Source: JAMXLO01 sp963794185
GTDB lineage: Bacteria > Pseudomonadota > Alphaproteobacteria > Acetobacterales > Acetobacteraceae
Direction: 5' to 3'
Length of the DNA stretch: 64,000 nt
NCBI GenBank assembly: GCA_963794185.1
Contig: CAWCDM010000137.1
Location: 7,659 to 71,658, forward strand
Shown here in pieces: positions 54,729-63,694 of this stretch (positions within the stretch are counted from its first letter, which is position 1; each line of letters starts with the position of its first letter). The notes below the pieces were generated by a model, which did no database searches, was not told the DNA's origin, and saw only the letters and a list, made by a program, of their open reading frames with translations. A program made the translations under genes and the position numbers.

Positions 54729-55574
54729 GGTAGGACTCTCCTCGGTCGACACGTGCGCGCCATGGGTTGCGAAAGTGTAGAGTGCGCTCGCTTGGCGTAT
54801 GCTGGCCCGTGATGCGACCGTTTTCGCGTATGTTCCACTGATCGATCACCTGGATACCGTTCGCGTCCTGCCCGAGAACGATAGCGGCGTGTCCCGTGTA
54901 GCGCCCGTTCTCGTCGAACATGGCGATCGCGGTTCCTGGACGAACTGCTGGGTTGCCCTGCACCTGGACTCCACGCCGCCATTCCATTGATCGCGGAGCG
55001 CCGGTTGCCTGTTGGACCAGCAGCACACACTCGCCGGTGCCAACGGAAGGTTGGCCGATCCATTGCGGAGGGTTGTCGGCGACATATCGACCGGGCGGTG
55101 GTGCGGGTGTCGCGCTCGCGGGTGCACGGGCCGGGCTTGCGTCGGTCGTCGTGCTCGTTGTCGCCTGTGCCAGGATGGCGCGTGCATAGCTCGACTGATA
55201 AGCGTGAGCCCGGTCAGCCGCATCCCAGAGGAATCCGGGCCATTTGTCCAAGCCGACGCCCAGCATGGCTGCCGCAAGATGTCCTGACGCCTCCGTCAGA
55301 TGCTGGTGCGTCGTCGCGGTCCGGACGCTTTGGCTGCAGCGCGGAACTCCTTGATGACGGTGTCGCTGGTCAGTGGATCGACAAGTTGCGCCTCGAATGC
55401 GGCAAGGCCCAGCGTGCGCGCGCCGATCCAGGTCGTCATCACTGCGCGCAGGCGCTCCAAGCGCTGCCGATCGAAGGAGAGAACGCTCCGGTGCCAATCC
55501 TTGCGCGGCATGTGCATGAGGGCGCCATGCGCGACGGCGTCTATGCGGCGCTCGATGTTGCTGGCCTCGAACAT
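54715..55574 (-). pseudogene. BPSL0067-family (NlpC/P60-like) protein, one frameshift
   Basis: From ATG 55574 the first frame gives an N-terminal helical region (MFEASNIERRIDAVAHGALM to VIKEFRAAAKASG). A shift near 55320 leads to TTHQHLTEASGHLAAAMLGV, a Thr/Pro/Ala-rich linker, and the C-terminal domain: QPSVGTGECVLLVQQATGAP (probable nucleophile Cys), PGTAIAMFDENGRYTGHAAI (His) and GIQVIDQWNIRENGRI. BPSL0067 proteins have a cysteine-amidase fold and are suspected peptidoglycan amidases. There is no signal peptide, so delivery would need a secretion system such as T6SS. The following STY0301-type gene overlaps its stop. Confidence 0.75.
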
Positions 55575-55710
55575 CGGATTTGAACTGACGTCGGCAGGGT
55601 TGTCCTATGCCGGTGCTGTACCATGCCGAACCAGCCGTGATCCTGACGTCCTTGGTCCTCCCAACTCACGTCCATGCCCCTCCGAACAGCCCTCGTGCAA
55701 CTGTAGAACA

Positions 55711-56819
55711 TATCAACCATCCCATAATAGTTGCCATACACGCGGAAATCTGCTGAAATGCACAGCCATGAACACCGATGGCCGTGCGCTGGATCACGCA
55801 ACGCTGACCGAGCTGCGCAAGCGCGGTGTGGCGGCGGTGCAATCAGGTGAAAGCCCGCCACTTGTCGCCGCGGCACTGGGCGTCAACGTGCGTACCCTGT
55901 TTCGCTGGCTGTCGCTGTATCGACGCGGCGGTTGGCATCAGTTGGACGCGCGCAAGCGTGGTGGGCGTCCGCCCAAACTCGATGGCGGAGCGCTGCGCTG
56001 GATCTACAACACCCTGGCCAACAACAGCCCGCTGCAGCTGCAATTTCCGTTCGCGCTGTGGACCGCGGCAATGGTGCAGACACTGATCGCCGAGCGCTAC
56101 AAGGTGAAGCTGAGCCACAGTTCGGTGTGCCGGTTGCTGCACCAGCTCGGCCTGAGCGCGCAGCGCCCGTTGTGGCGGGCGTATCAACCGAACCCGGACG
56201 CGGTGAAGCAGTGGTTGGAGACGGACTATCCGGCGATCCGGCGCCGTGCGAAGCGCGCGGGAGCACAGATCTTCTTCGCCGATGAGGCCGGAGTGCGTTC
56301 GGATTTTCACAGCGGCACGACCTGGGGAAGACGCGGACGGACGCCGGTGGTCTGCAGCACCGGCGCGCGGTTCGGCGCCAACCTGATCTCGGCAATCAGC
56401 GCGCAGGGGCAGCTGCGCTTCATGCTGACCAAGGGACGGGTCACCGCCGCGGTGTTCCCTGAATTCCTCAAGCGGCTGCTGATCAACGCGTCGGCGCCGG
56501 TCTTCGTCATTGTCGACCGACATCCGACGCATCGGGCAAAGTCAGTCGCGCGCTTCGTGGCGGCGCAGGCGGGAAAGCTCGCCTTGTTCTTTCTGCCGCC
56601 CGACTCGCCCGAGCTGAACCCTGACGAACTCGTGTGGAACGATCTGAAGTCCCACGGCACCGGTCGCAAGCTGATCACCTCGCTGACGCAGCTGCGCCAG
56701 ATGGCCGTCTCCCATATGCGGCAACTGCACAAGCTGCCGGCTCTGGTGCGCTGTTTCTTCCACGCTCCCACCACGCGCTACGCACGCGCCTGATGGCAAC
56801 TATTATGGGAAGGTTAATA
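55711..56819 (+). mobile_element. IS630-type insertion sequence, complete
   Basis: Inverted ends CCCATAATAGTTGCCAT (55721-55737) and its exact complement (56793-56809) extend imperfectly outward to TATCAACCAT (55711) and AAGGTTAATA (to 56819), each with TA at the tip, as expected for IS630, which targets and duplicates TA. The single transposase gene fills the element. It lies 137 bases upstream of the BPSL0067 gene. Confidence 0.85.
55768..56793 (+). CDS. IS630-type transposase
   Basis: The 341-residue protein has an N-terminal HTH region (VAAALGVNVRTLFRWLSLYR, KRGGRPPKL), a second HTH-like part (KLSHSSVCRLLHQLGLS), and the DDE catalytic domain: IFFADEAGVRSD, FVIVDRHPTHRAKSV and LPPDSPELNPDELVWNDLK. 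It is a full-length, uninterrupted ORF ending at the right inverted repeat, so the element is probably active. Confidence 0.92.
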   Translation: MNTDGRALDHATLTELRKRGVAAVQSGESPPLVAAALGVNVRTLFRWLSLYRRGGWHQLDARKRGGRPPKLDGGALRWIYNTLANNSPLQLQFPFALWTAAMVQTLIAERYKVKLSHSSVCRLLHQLGLSAQRPLWRAYQPNPDAVKQWLETDYPAIRRRAKRAGAQIFFADEAGVRSDFHSGTTWGRRGRTPVVCSTGARFGANLISAISAQGQLRFMLTKGRVTAAVFPEFLKRLLINASAPVFVIVDRHPTHRAKSVARFVAAQAGKLALFFLPPDSPELNPDELVWNDLKSHGTGRKLITSLTQLRQMAVSHMRQLHKLPALVRCFFHAPTTRYARA

Positions 56820-56849
56820 ATAGGAAAAACTTTCCAGAATTTTCGGGCC

Positions 56850-57138
56850 GCCACGCCCAGAAAGCGCTCTGCGAGGTTCGGTGGTGGGCAACGATTGCTC
56901 CGACCGTGTTCTTGCTCAGGCCCACCTCTCATCTGACCAGGCGATAGTTCCAGCCGGGAGCTACAAGGGCCACTGCCTTGGGTGCAAGCCTGTTGGAGTT
57001 CGGCCGCTGCCCAGGCTGACGGCCGAGGCGCTTGCCACCGGCCTTGGCGGCGGCAATGTCGGAGTGGACGCGTTCCTGGGTCAGCTCGCGCTCGAACGCC
57101 GCGATGCCGGCGAGGGTGGCCATCATGCGCCCGTGCAC
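56850..57138 (-). pseudogene. Serine resolvase/invertase, C-terminal fragment
   Basis: The minus strand reads GRMMATLAGIAAFERELTQE, RVHSDIAAAKAGGKRLGRQP and LAPKAVALVAPGWNYRLVR, the E-helix and HTH of a Tn3-type resolvase. After a frameshift near 56930, EVGLSKNTVGAIVAHHR completes the recognition helix. The catalytic N-terminus is missing: homology starts precisely at the duplicated aroE 3' end (57136), so the resolvase gene was cut at the island border. Confidence 0.75.
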
Positions 57139-57214
57139 GCCTCAGGAACTGCGCAGTGCGGCGACGCTAAAGTACTAGGTGTGAGCGGCGTCCTTCGCTT
57201 TAGAGCCAGTCGCA
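57136..57214 (+). repeat. Direct repeat of aroE-like 3' end, copy 2
   Basis: Reads ELRSAATLKY followed by stop in the plus sense, without the rest of the gene, and forms the 3' end of the LysR gene on the minus strand. It is 90% identical to 54031-54109. Confidence 0.8.
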
Positions 57215-57897
57215 AAACGCCGTGCTGGCCCGATCGACGACCGCGCTCTGCGGCAGGTAGGCAAAGTAGCCGCGCGCCGGCAGACTGACCTCCGGAAAGG
57301 GCGTCACGAGGCGCCCAGCGGCCAGATCGGCGACCTCCTCCAAGGGCAGACGCGCAGCAGGGCAGGACTGCACACCGGCAGCCGGCGCTCGGACAGCAGC
57401 GGACGCGAGACGAAGCCATGGAATGTGTCCGGGCTGCCGCGGATGACAACGTCGAACGGCTCCGGCAGGGCATCGAGCGGGTCGTTGGACGTCGCCAGCC
57501 GCACCTCGATGTCCGCGTGCCTGTCACCGAACAGCGTCAGCCGTGGCACCAGCCAGCGCAGGCTGAACGTGGCCAGGGCATTGACGCGCAGCACCGTCCG
57601 TGGCGGCTGTCCCTGGCGTCCCCTGTGCTGCTGCACGACAGCCGAGACGCGGTCCAGCGCCGGGCCGAACTCGGCGAGGAGGGCAGCGCCGCCAGGCGTC
57701 AGCACCACGCGCCGGTTCAACCGCCGGAACAGGGCCGGTGAACCGAGCCAGTCCTCCAGCAGGTGAACCTGCCGGCTGACTGCCCCATGCGTTACGCCGA
57801 GTTCCGCTGCCGAGTCCTTGAAGCTGCCATGACGGGCGGCTGCCTCGAACGCACGGAGGGCATTCAGTGGCGGAAGAATTCGGCGTTGCAGTGGCAT
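57200..57897 (-). pseudogene. LysR-family transcriptional regulator, one frameshift
   Basis: ATG 57897 starts MPLQRRILPPLNALRAFEAA, ARHGSFKDSAAELGVTHGAV and SRQVHLLEDWLG, a GcvA/AmpR-type winged HTH. The effector domain follows (VNALATFSLRWLVPRLTLF, DVVIRGSPDTFHGFVSRPLL). The frame slips near 57357 and continues as LPLEEVADLAAGRLVTPFPE to DRASTAFCDWL, TAA at 57200-57202. It is divergent from the MFS gene 126 bases away, the usual arrangement for a LysR regulator and its target. Whether the slip is real is unknown. Confidence 0.82.
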
Positions 57898-58023
57898 GGA
57901 CTGGATATCGTGTGAGTTTTCCTGGTTCAGTACGCGACGATTACTCGTTTGCAAGGCCGATTGCAGCAACCCTTGGTCGATCCGCGTGAGGTTTCTTCCT
58001 AACCTTAGCTTTGAGGATCTGCG

Positions 58024-59221
58024 ATGACGGGGTCTGCTGCTGCCACGGTGACCAGACGCACGGTCCCGGACCGCTCCACCGCCAGACGCACCCTCGCGAT
58101 TGCCGGCATCGCCCATGCACTGCACGATGGCTATACCGACGCGATCTACGTGCTGCTGCCGGTCTGGCAGACCGAATTTGCCCTGGGTTACGGCACGCTG
58201 GCCATGCTGCGCGGCCTCTACGCCGGCGCAATGGCGGCGATGCAGATCCCAGCGGGGCGCCTCGCCGAGCAAATCGGAGGTCGGACGGTGCTGGCGCTTT
58301 GCACGGGCCTTGTTGCCATCGGCTACGCTCTCGTCGGCTTCTCCGGCACGTTGCTCGGGCTCTGCGCGGCCCTGACCTGTCCGGCATCGGCTCAAGCACG
58401 CAGCACCCGATCGAATCAGCCGCGGTTGCGCGGGCCTACGGCGCTGCGGCCCGCGGTCCGCTGGGCACCTACAACTTCGCCGACGACCTGGGGAAGGCCG
58501 CGATCCCGCCGCTCACCGCGTTGCTGCTGACGCTCATGCCCTGGTGCAGTTCGCTCTGGCTGCTGGCACTGGCCGCCTTGCTCGCGGCGACGCTCATCGC
58601 CCTGCTCATGCCGCCGATCGGCAAGGCGCGGGCAGCCGAGGTGACGCGGCCCGACATCAAGGGCGGCGGGCGCGGGGGTTTTCCCGCTGCTGTTCGCGAT
58701 CGGCGTGCTCGACACCGCCGTGCGGATGGGCCTGCTGACCTTCCTTCCGTTCCTGCTGCAGGCCGAAGGGCGCTTCACTGCCGACCGTTGGACTGGCCTT
58801 GGCGCTGGTCTTCATCGGCGGCGCAGGAGGAAGATTCGCCTGCGGCTGGCTGGGCGGCAGGTTTGGTGTGCTGCGAACGGTCGTGCTGACGGAGGGCGGG
58901 ACTGCAGCCTGTATCCTCGCGGTGGTCGTCCTGCCGCTCGCGGCGGTGCTGCCGATGCTGCCGCTGCTTGGCGTGATGCTGAACGGTACGTCGTCGGTGC
59001 TCTATGGCACTGTGCCCGAACTCGCGCCGGCGCACGGTGCGGAGCGCGCCTTCGCGCTGTTCTACACCGGGACAATCGGATCGGGAGCGATATCGCCGGT
59101 GTTGTATGGCATCCTTGGCGACGCTCTGGGTCCGAGCATGGCCACCATGGCGACCGCCGCCACGGCCCTCGCCGTCGTGCCGCTCGCCTTCGCGCTTGCG
59201 CGGCATCTGCAAGCGGAATGA
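58024..59221 (+). pseudogene. MFS transporter, several frameshifts
   Basis: Frames combine to a 12-segment carrier: TLAIAGIAHALHDGYTDAIY, VLLPVWQTEFALGYGTLAML, RGLYAGAMAAMQIPAGRLAE (first frame), then HPIESAAVARAYGAAARGPL, GTYNFADDLGKAAIPPLTAL (second), then LLFAIGVLDTAVRMGLLTFL and LVFIGGAGGRFACGWLGGRF to FALARHLQAE. Shifts lie near 58375, 58678 and 58795. It resembles fosmidomycin-resistance-like (Fsr) exporters, HALHDGYTD being typical. It is divergent from the LysR gene, which may control it. Confidence 0.78.
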
Positions 59222-59261
59222 GCATTGGCCGCACCTCGTCGTCATGGCCGGGCGCGTCCCA

Positions 59262-60610
59262 CGGCTGTCCGGTGGAATTTCGCTCGGTGTGGAACAGGAA
59301 TTTGATCCCATGACCATTGCACGCCCCATTGCGCCCGGCTCACGCGAAACATCCATCCAAAGACAGTTGCCTCGGATCGCTGTCGGGCGGGGTTTCGGGG
59401 CCGTTCAGTGCATTGATGTCGCGCCGGTGCAGCAGGCGGACGCGGACGCAGCGGACGAACTCAAGCAGATCGGGCACCGCCTTCTGCCCGGCATGCGCCA
59501 GTCGCATCAGCAGGAACGCGATCAATGCGACGGCGACCTGGATGCGCACCGCGTTCTCGGAGGTGCCGATGAACCGCTTGATCTCCAGGCGCTGCTTGAT
59601 CCAGCGGAAGAACAGTTCGATCTGCCAGCGCTGCTTGTAGAGATCGGCGATCTCATGGGCCGGCGCGGTCCAGATCGTTGGCCAGGATGCGCAGCACCTT
59701 GCCCGTGTCGATCCTGACCCGAACCTCGCGCACCTCGTCCGACATCGGGTTGCTGCGGCTGCCGGCCTGGCGTGCCGGCAAATGGCCGATGCGATCCGAC
59801 AGAATTGTCGCGCTGGAGGTGGCAATCCCGCCGGGTGGGATCAGCCGCTCGCGGGTCAGCGTCAGCGGCATGTTCTTCTTCAGGCGCGTGACAATCCGGC
59901 AGTTGGCGGCATGCAACTTCGCCCACCAGCCATAGTCGTAGTAGCCGAGATCGAACACGTAGGTGGCGCCCTCCTTGATGGGCATGTCCTTCGCGGCAGT
60001 GATGTCGTTGACCGTGCCGGTGCTGAACGCCGCATATATCGGATGCTCGGCGTCGGCATCGTAGATGACATGGACCTTGGCGCCGCAGACCCGGGCCGAG
60101 AAGCGCGCCCAGTTGGCGCTGTGCTGGTTCAGCCGCAGGCTGGTGGAATCGATCAGGTACGCCGCGCCGTCGAGGTGGCGGCGCAGACCGCGGCCGGCCT
60201 GCGCCACCAGCGCGGCAAACACCGCCTCGAACACCGCGCTCGGACGCTGCGCGGTGGCGTCGGCGAACGTCGAGCGGGCAATCTCGCGGGCGCCCAGATG
60301 GTACAGCCGCGCCGCCTGGCTGTTCACCCCGCTCGCCGTCTCGCGCAAACCGTGGAAACCCGACAACTGCCCGATCAGCAGCGCGATGAACTGACACTTC
60401 GTGGTCAGCGTCCGCACCCATTTGTCCGCCCCATGCGCCGTCACCAGGCCGTCGAACACCTTCCACGGAAGGTAGGCCAGCATCCCGTGCAGGACAGAAT
60501 TCCGATGCTTCATCGCGCGACCCATTTCGTCTCCATGGTCGCTAACCAATGCCATCACCGAGTTGAATCGGCGCAAGTCGGAAAATCGAAGAAATTCCAC
60601 CGGACAGCCG
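59262..60610 (-). mobile_element. IS4-type insertion sequence inside a dispersed palindrome
   Basis: Perfect inverted ends GGCTGTCCGGTGGAATTTC (59263-59281) and its complement (60591-60609), 20 bp with one further outer base pair. The single transposase gene is on the minus strand with one frameshift. Flanks are the two halves of a family-4 palindrome (GTCATGGCCGGGC left, GGGCCATCCACACATGAC right). A target duplication is not obvious. Confidence 0.85.
59340..60525 (-). pseudogene. IS4-type transposase (DUF4372-type N-terminus), one frameshift
   Basis: From ATG 60525 (or 60513): MKHRNSVLHGMLAYLPWKVF, ADKWVRTLTTKCQFIALLIG, HLGAREIARSTFADATAQRP form the DUF4372-like N-terminus. AYLIDSTSLRL (first Asp), YVFDLGYYDYGWWAKL (second Asp) and, after a shift near 59660, IADLYKQRWQIELFFRWIKQ (Y-2-R-3-E-6-K signature with the Glu) form the DDE core. 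It ends at 59340. The single shift may be a sequencing error or have silenced the copy. Confidence 0.85.
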
Positions 60611-60848
60611 GGGGCCATCCACACATGACGGTGAAAGCAACGCGATAAGCGACCCGGGTTTCTTGTTAGTTCCACACCGGCCTTCGGCCGACCCGCCCTG
60701 CATGAAACGTGCGGCCGCCCGACCGGCGTGCGGCCACCTACCTCAGTCTTGTTTCTCTCTAGGAGCGAAGCGACGCGGCAATCTACATCGCAGTGCCTAA
60801 GGACCCGAGCCGAGACAAGCGCGTCGATTGGCGGTGATATCACCCAGT

Positions 60849-60905
60849 TGTCATCCCCGCGAAAGCGGGGACCCAGCCTGGGTTCCCGCTTGCGCGGGAA
60901 TGACA
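60849..60905. repeat. Dispersed palindrome family 1
   Basis: TGTCATCCCCGCGAAAGCGG pairs with CCCGCTTGCGCGGGAATGACA around CAGCCTGG-like centre. Same family as 10059-10131. Confidence 0.8.
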
Positions 60906-60970
60906 GTAGAGGGCGTGGTCCGCGCGCCAGATGATTCCCTTATTCTGCCTCGGATGCTAACGGGATGGGG

Positions 60971-60998
60971 ACTGCTTCGCTCCGCTCGCAATGACAGG
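60971..60998. repeat. Half copy of dispersed palindrome family 2
   Basis: ACTGCTTCGCTCCGCTCGCAATGACAGG-type sequence matches the right arm of the copies at 37114-37203 and 39509-39608; no matching left arm is present nearby. Confidence 0.55.
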
Positions 60999-61036
60999 AA
61001 CATCCGACGCAACGAGTTCAGAATTCCGAGGTTCCG

Positions 61037-61897
61037 ATGATCGAGACGCGAAGTGTGGAGACGGCGCCCGGCATGGTGTTCGACGTGTCGGCGGATGGTA
61101 GGGATGACGCTCCGCTCGTCCTCATGCTGCACGGTTTCGGCGTGTCGCGATTCTTCTGGGATGCCCAGGTTCGTGCGGTGGCGGAGGCAGGCTACTTCGC
61201 CGTGGCGCCGAACCAGCGGGGATATGCCGCAGGTGCTCGACCCGACCCAGCCGACCATTCCAGCTATCGCGTCGACCGACTGATCGGCGACGCCCTCGAC
61301 ATCGTAACGGCAGTCGGTCATGGCGCCCGGCGTTTCCACCTTATTGGCCACGACTGGGGTGCCAGCCTTGCCTGGCAGATCGCGGATCAGCACCCGGAGC
61401 GGCTCGCATCGCTTACCATTCTGTCCCGCCCGCATCCTCTGGCATTCGCTCGCAGCGCTGGAAATGCCGGATGGTGAGCAGCGCCGGAGGTCACGGCACC
61501 ATACGACATTCCTGAAGCCGATGCCGGCCCGAACATCCTGGCGGACAATGCGAACTGGCTGCGGACGCGCTTGACGAAGAACGGCGTGCCGCCGGCCGCG
61601 ATCGAGGCGCACCTGTCCGTGATCGGGAATCCATCGGCGATGGAAGCGGCACTGGCGTGGTATCGGGCACGCGGCGTGCGTCATGCGCCGGTGGGGCCGA
61701 CGAAGGTGCCAACGTTGTTCATCTGGGGCGATCAGGACGACACGGTAGGCCGGGCGGCAGCTGAGGGGACAGGCGAGTTCATCGCGGCGCCATACCAGTT
61801 CGCGGTGTTACCGGGAGTTGGGCACTATGCCGCCGACCAAGTGCCGGAACAGGTCAACGGGCTGCTCCTGGCGCATCTCGCGCGCCATCCTCTCTGA
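61037..61897 (+). pseudogene. Alpha/beta hydrolase (epoxide/haloalkane-type), frameshifted
   Basis: MIETRSVETAPGMVFDVSAD, LVLMLHGFGVSRFFWDAQV (oxyanion HGF), VAPNQRGYAAGARP and HLIGHDWGASLAWQIADQHP (nucleophile Asp in GHDWG, as in epoxide hydrolases) are in the first frame. It shifts near 61470; VTAPYDIPEADAGPNILADN and LTKNGVPPAAIEAHLSVIG follow, then VPTLFIWGDQDDTVGR and LPGVGHYAADQVPEQVN with the catalytic His, stop at 61897. The enzyme would be cytosolic; substrate unknown. Confidence 0.8.
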
Positions 61898-61912
61898 CCC
61901 TCGGCAGCTACA

Positions 61913-62487
61913 ATGCCGAGCATATCGACCATCTCCCGGTCCGATGAAGACGTGGTCACGTCTCTGATGACACTCGCGTTCAGCGGTGATCCTGCCACCC
62001 GATGGATGTACCGGATCCACGCCAGTGCTTCGCCCATTTTCCGACCTTCGGACGGCTACGCTGGCGCTGCATTGACAGCGGAGGCGTACATGCCGTGGGA
62101 GGGACACGAGGGCTTCGCCATGTGGCTGCCGCCCGGCACCCACTCTGATGATGACGGGCTCGCTGCCCTGCTGCGAGCAAGCGTGGCGCAGGCGCGGCTT
62201 GCCGAGATATTTGACCTTGTTGACCAGATGGCTTCGTACCAGCCAACCGAGCCTCACTGGTTCCTCCCGCTCATCGGTGTTGATCCTGTCAGCCGGGGCA
62301 AGGCGTTGGCTCGGCACTGCTGACACATATGCTGAGCCGATGCGATCGTGAGCACCAGTTGGCATATCTCGATAGCACCAACCCCAGGAATGTGCCGCTA
62401 TATCAGTATCATGGGTTCGAACGGCTCGGGGTTATCCAGGCGGGATCATGTCCGCCGGTTTATCCGATGCTGCGGAGGCCACGATAA
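61913..62487 (+). pseudogene. GNAT-family acetyltransferase, frameshifted
   Basis: The first frame from ATG 61913 (DEDVVTSLMTLAFSGDPATR, WLPPGTHSDDDGLAALL, HWFLPLIGVDPVSRGKA) stops at 62323. One base away, GSALLTHMLSRCDREHQLAY, LDSTNPRNVPLYQYHGFERL and GVIQAGSCPPVYPMLRRPR complete the acetyl-CoA-binding half to TAA 62485-62487. The shift lies near 62300, inside the R/Q-G-x-G loop. Relatives are uncharacterised GNAT proteins of about 195 residues. Confidence 0.8.
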
Positions 62488-62597
62488 TCATGGACTGCTC
62501 CTGACGGCACCGCGCCGATCGGAAAACGTTCTAAAACGATAACCATACGGAATACGGCCGTGGTTTGGATCAAGCGAACTCAATAACTCTGCAGCCG

Positions 62598-62692
62598 CCC
62601 CTGTTGTCATCCCCGCGCAAAGCCTGCCCTAGCGCGAAAGCGGGGGCGGGGACCCAGTCTGGGTTCCCGCTTGCGCGGAATGACAACAGGGG
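62598..62692. repeat. Dispersed palindrome family 1, extended copy
   Basis: Outer arms CCCCTGTTGTCA (62598-62609) and TGACAACAGGGG (62681-62692) enclose a copy whose left half contains an extra piece (CAAAGCCTGCCCTAGCGCG). It lies between convergent genes. Confidence 0.75.
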
Positions 62693-62736
62693 TCACTGTC
62701 AATGCGTCAGATGATTCCCTTATTCGGGCTCGGGCC

Positions 62737-63557
62737 CTAACCTCGCATGAAACCATTCAATTCCGGCGTCGCCATAGTGGTATCAATGTAGCCGAGTGTC
62801 CCCTTCTCCTTCACCTCGCGCGCCGCATACAGCAGCCCGGTCATCGCCGCGCGATACAGCGATGTGGCGAGGCTGATCCGCTTCACGCCCGCCTCCGCCA
62901 GTTCCGGCACCGAAAACGACTTTCCCTTGATCCCCGCCATGAAGTTGAACGGCTTCGAGAGCGCGGAACACACCGTGCGCACCGCGGCGAGATCGGGCAG
63001 GCCTGGTGCCATCAACACATCGGCGCCCGCCGCCTCGAACGCCTGCAGCCGCCGGATCGTGTCATCCAGATCGGGGTTGCCACGAAGGAAACCCTCCGCG
63101 CGCGCCGTCAGCATGAACGGAAACGCCATGCCGCGCGCCGCTTCCACCGCCGCGGCGATGCGGTCCCGCGCCATGCCCGCATCGAACAGCGCCTTCTGCG
63201 CATTGCCGGTGGCATCCTCGATCGACCCACCGACAAGGCCGATCTCGCCCGCCATCCGGATGGTCAGCGCGGCGTCCTTCGGCGTGTCGCCAATCCCTTT
63301 TCCAAATCGGCGGACACCGGCAGATCGGTTGCCTCCAACACCGCGCGCGCGTGCGCGAGCAACTCGTCGCGCGTGATCGCCCCGTCGCGCCGGCCGAGCA
63401 TTCCCGCCGCCGCTCCGCTCGACGTCGCCAGTGCCTCGAAGCCGACGCCCGCCAGGATACACGCCGAGCCCGCGTCCCAGGCATTGGCAATCACGAATGC
63501 CCCTGGTGCCATGTGCAGTGCACGGAACCTGTTGGCCTTCTCAATCTGGGTCGCCAT
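62737..63557 (-). pseudogene. Isocitrate lyase/PEP mutase-family protein, one frameshift
   Basis: ATG 63557 starts MATQIEKANRFRALHMAPGA, FVIANAWDAGSACILAGVG and EALATSSGAAAG. At SADLEKG (normally SADLENGFGD) the frame slips in an A/G run near 63300; it continues as DTPKDAALTIRMAGEIGLVG, GSIEDATGN, DVLMAPGLPDLAAVRTVC and NFMAGIKGKSFSVPELAEAG to MRG at 62737. The group contains oxaloacetate hydrolases, 2-methylisocitrate lyases and related C-C lyases with Mg(II). It is divergent from the ThDP gene at 63695. Confidence 0.82.
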
Positions 63558-63694
63558 GGCATTCCCTCCGTTGCCTGCACCCACCATGACAAGCCCACAG
63601 CCCCGGAGCAATCGCGATCGCTGGACCAAACGACACGCCGGTTGACGGACCAAACCGCCTGTTCCAGCGTGACAATGACGAAAAGGAGTTGGAA

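Larger units (their letters stand above)
60611..61036. other. Intergenic stretch with palindromes, no gene seen
   Basis: Holds the right half of the split family-4 palindrome (60612-60631), an unassigned G+C-rich foldable segment around 60677-60742 (GGCCTTCGGCC; CGTGCGGCCGCCCG), a family-1 palindrome at 60849-60905 and a family-2 half copy at 60971-60998. Confidence 0.5.

Noticed and set aside
54715..55497. 260-codon single-frame version of the BPSL0067 gene
   Set aside because: Its first 75 residues are low-complexity and out of the frame that encodes the coherent N-terminal region starting at 55574; a frameshift explains the data better.
55711..60610. Composite transposon formed by the IS630-type and IS4-type elements
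   Set aside because: The elements belong to different families with unrelated inverted repeats, so they cannot mobilise the intervening DNA together.
60677..60742. Possible second group II intron domain V/VI (GGCCGCACG...CGTTTCATG)
   Set aside because: The strands do not pair into the 34-nt domain V with its AGC triad, and no reverse transcriptase is nearby.
10059..62692. CRISPR array
   Set aside because: The repeats are isolated palindromes at irregular places; there are no regularly spaced direct repeats with spacers and no cas genes.
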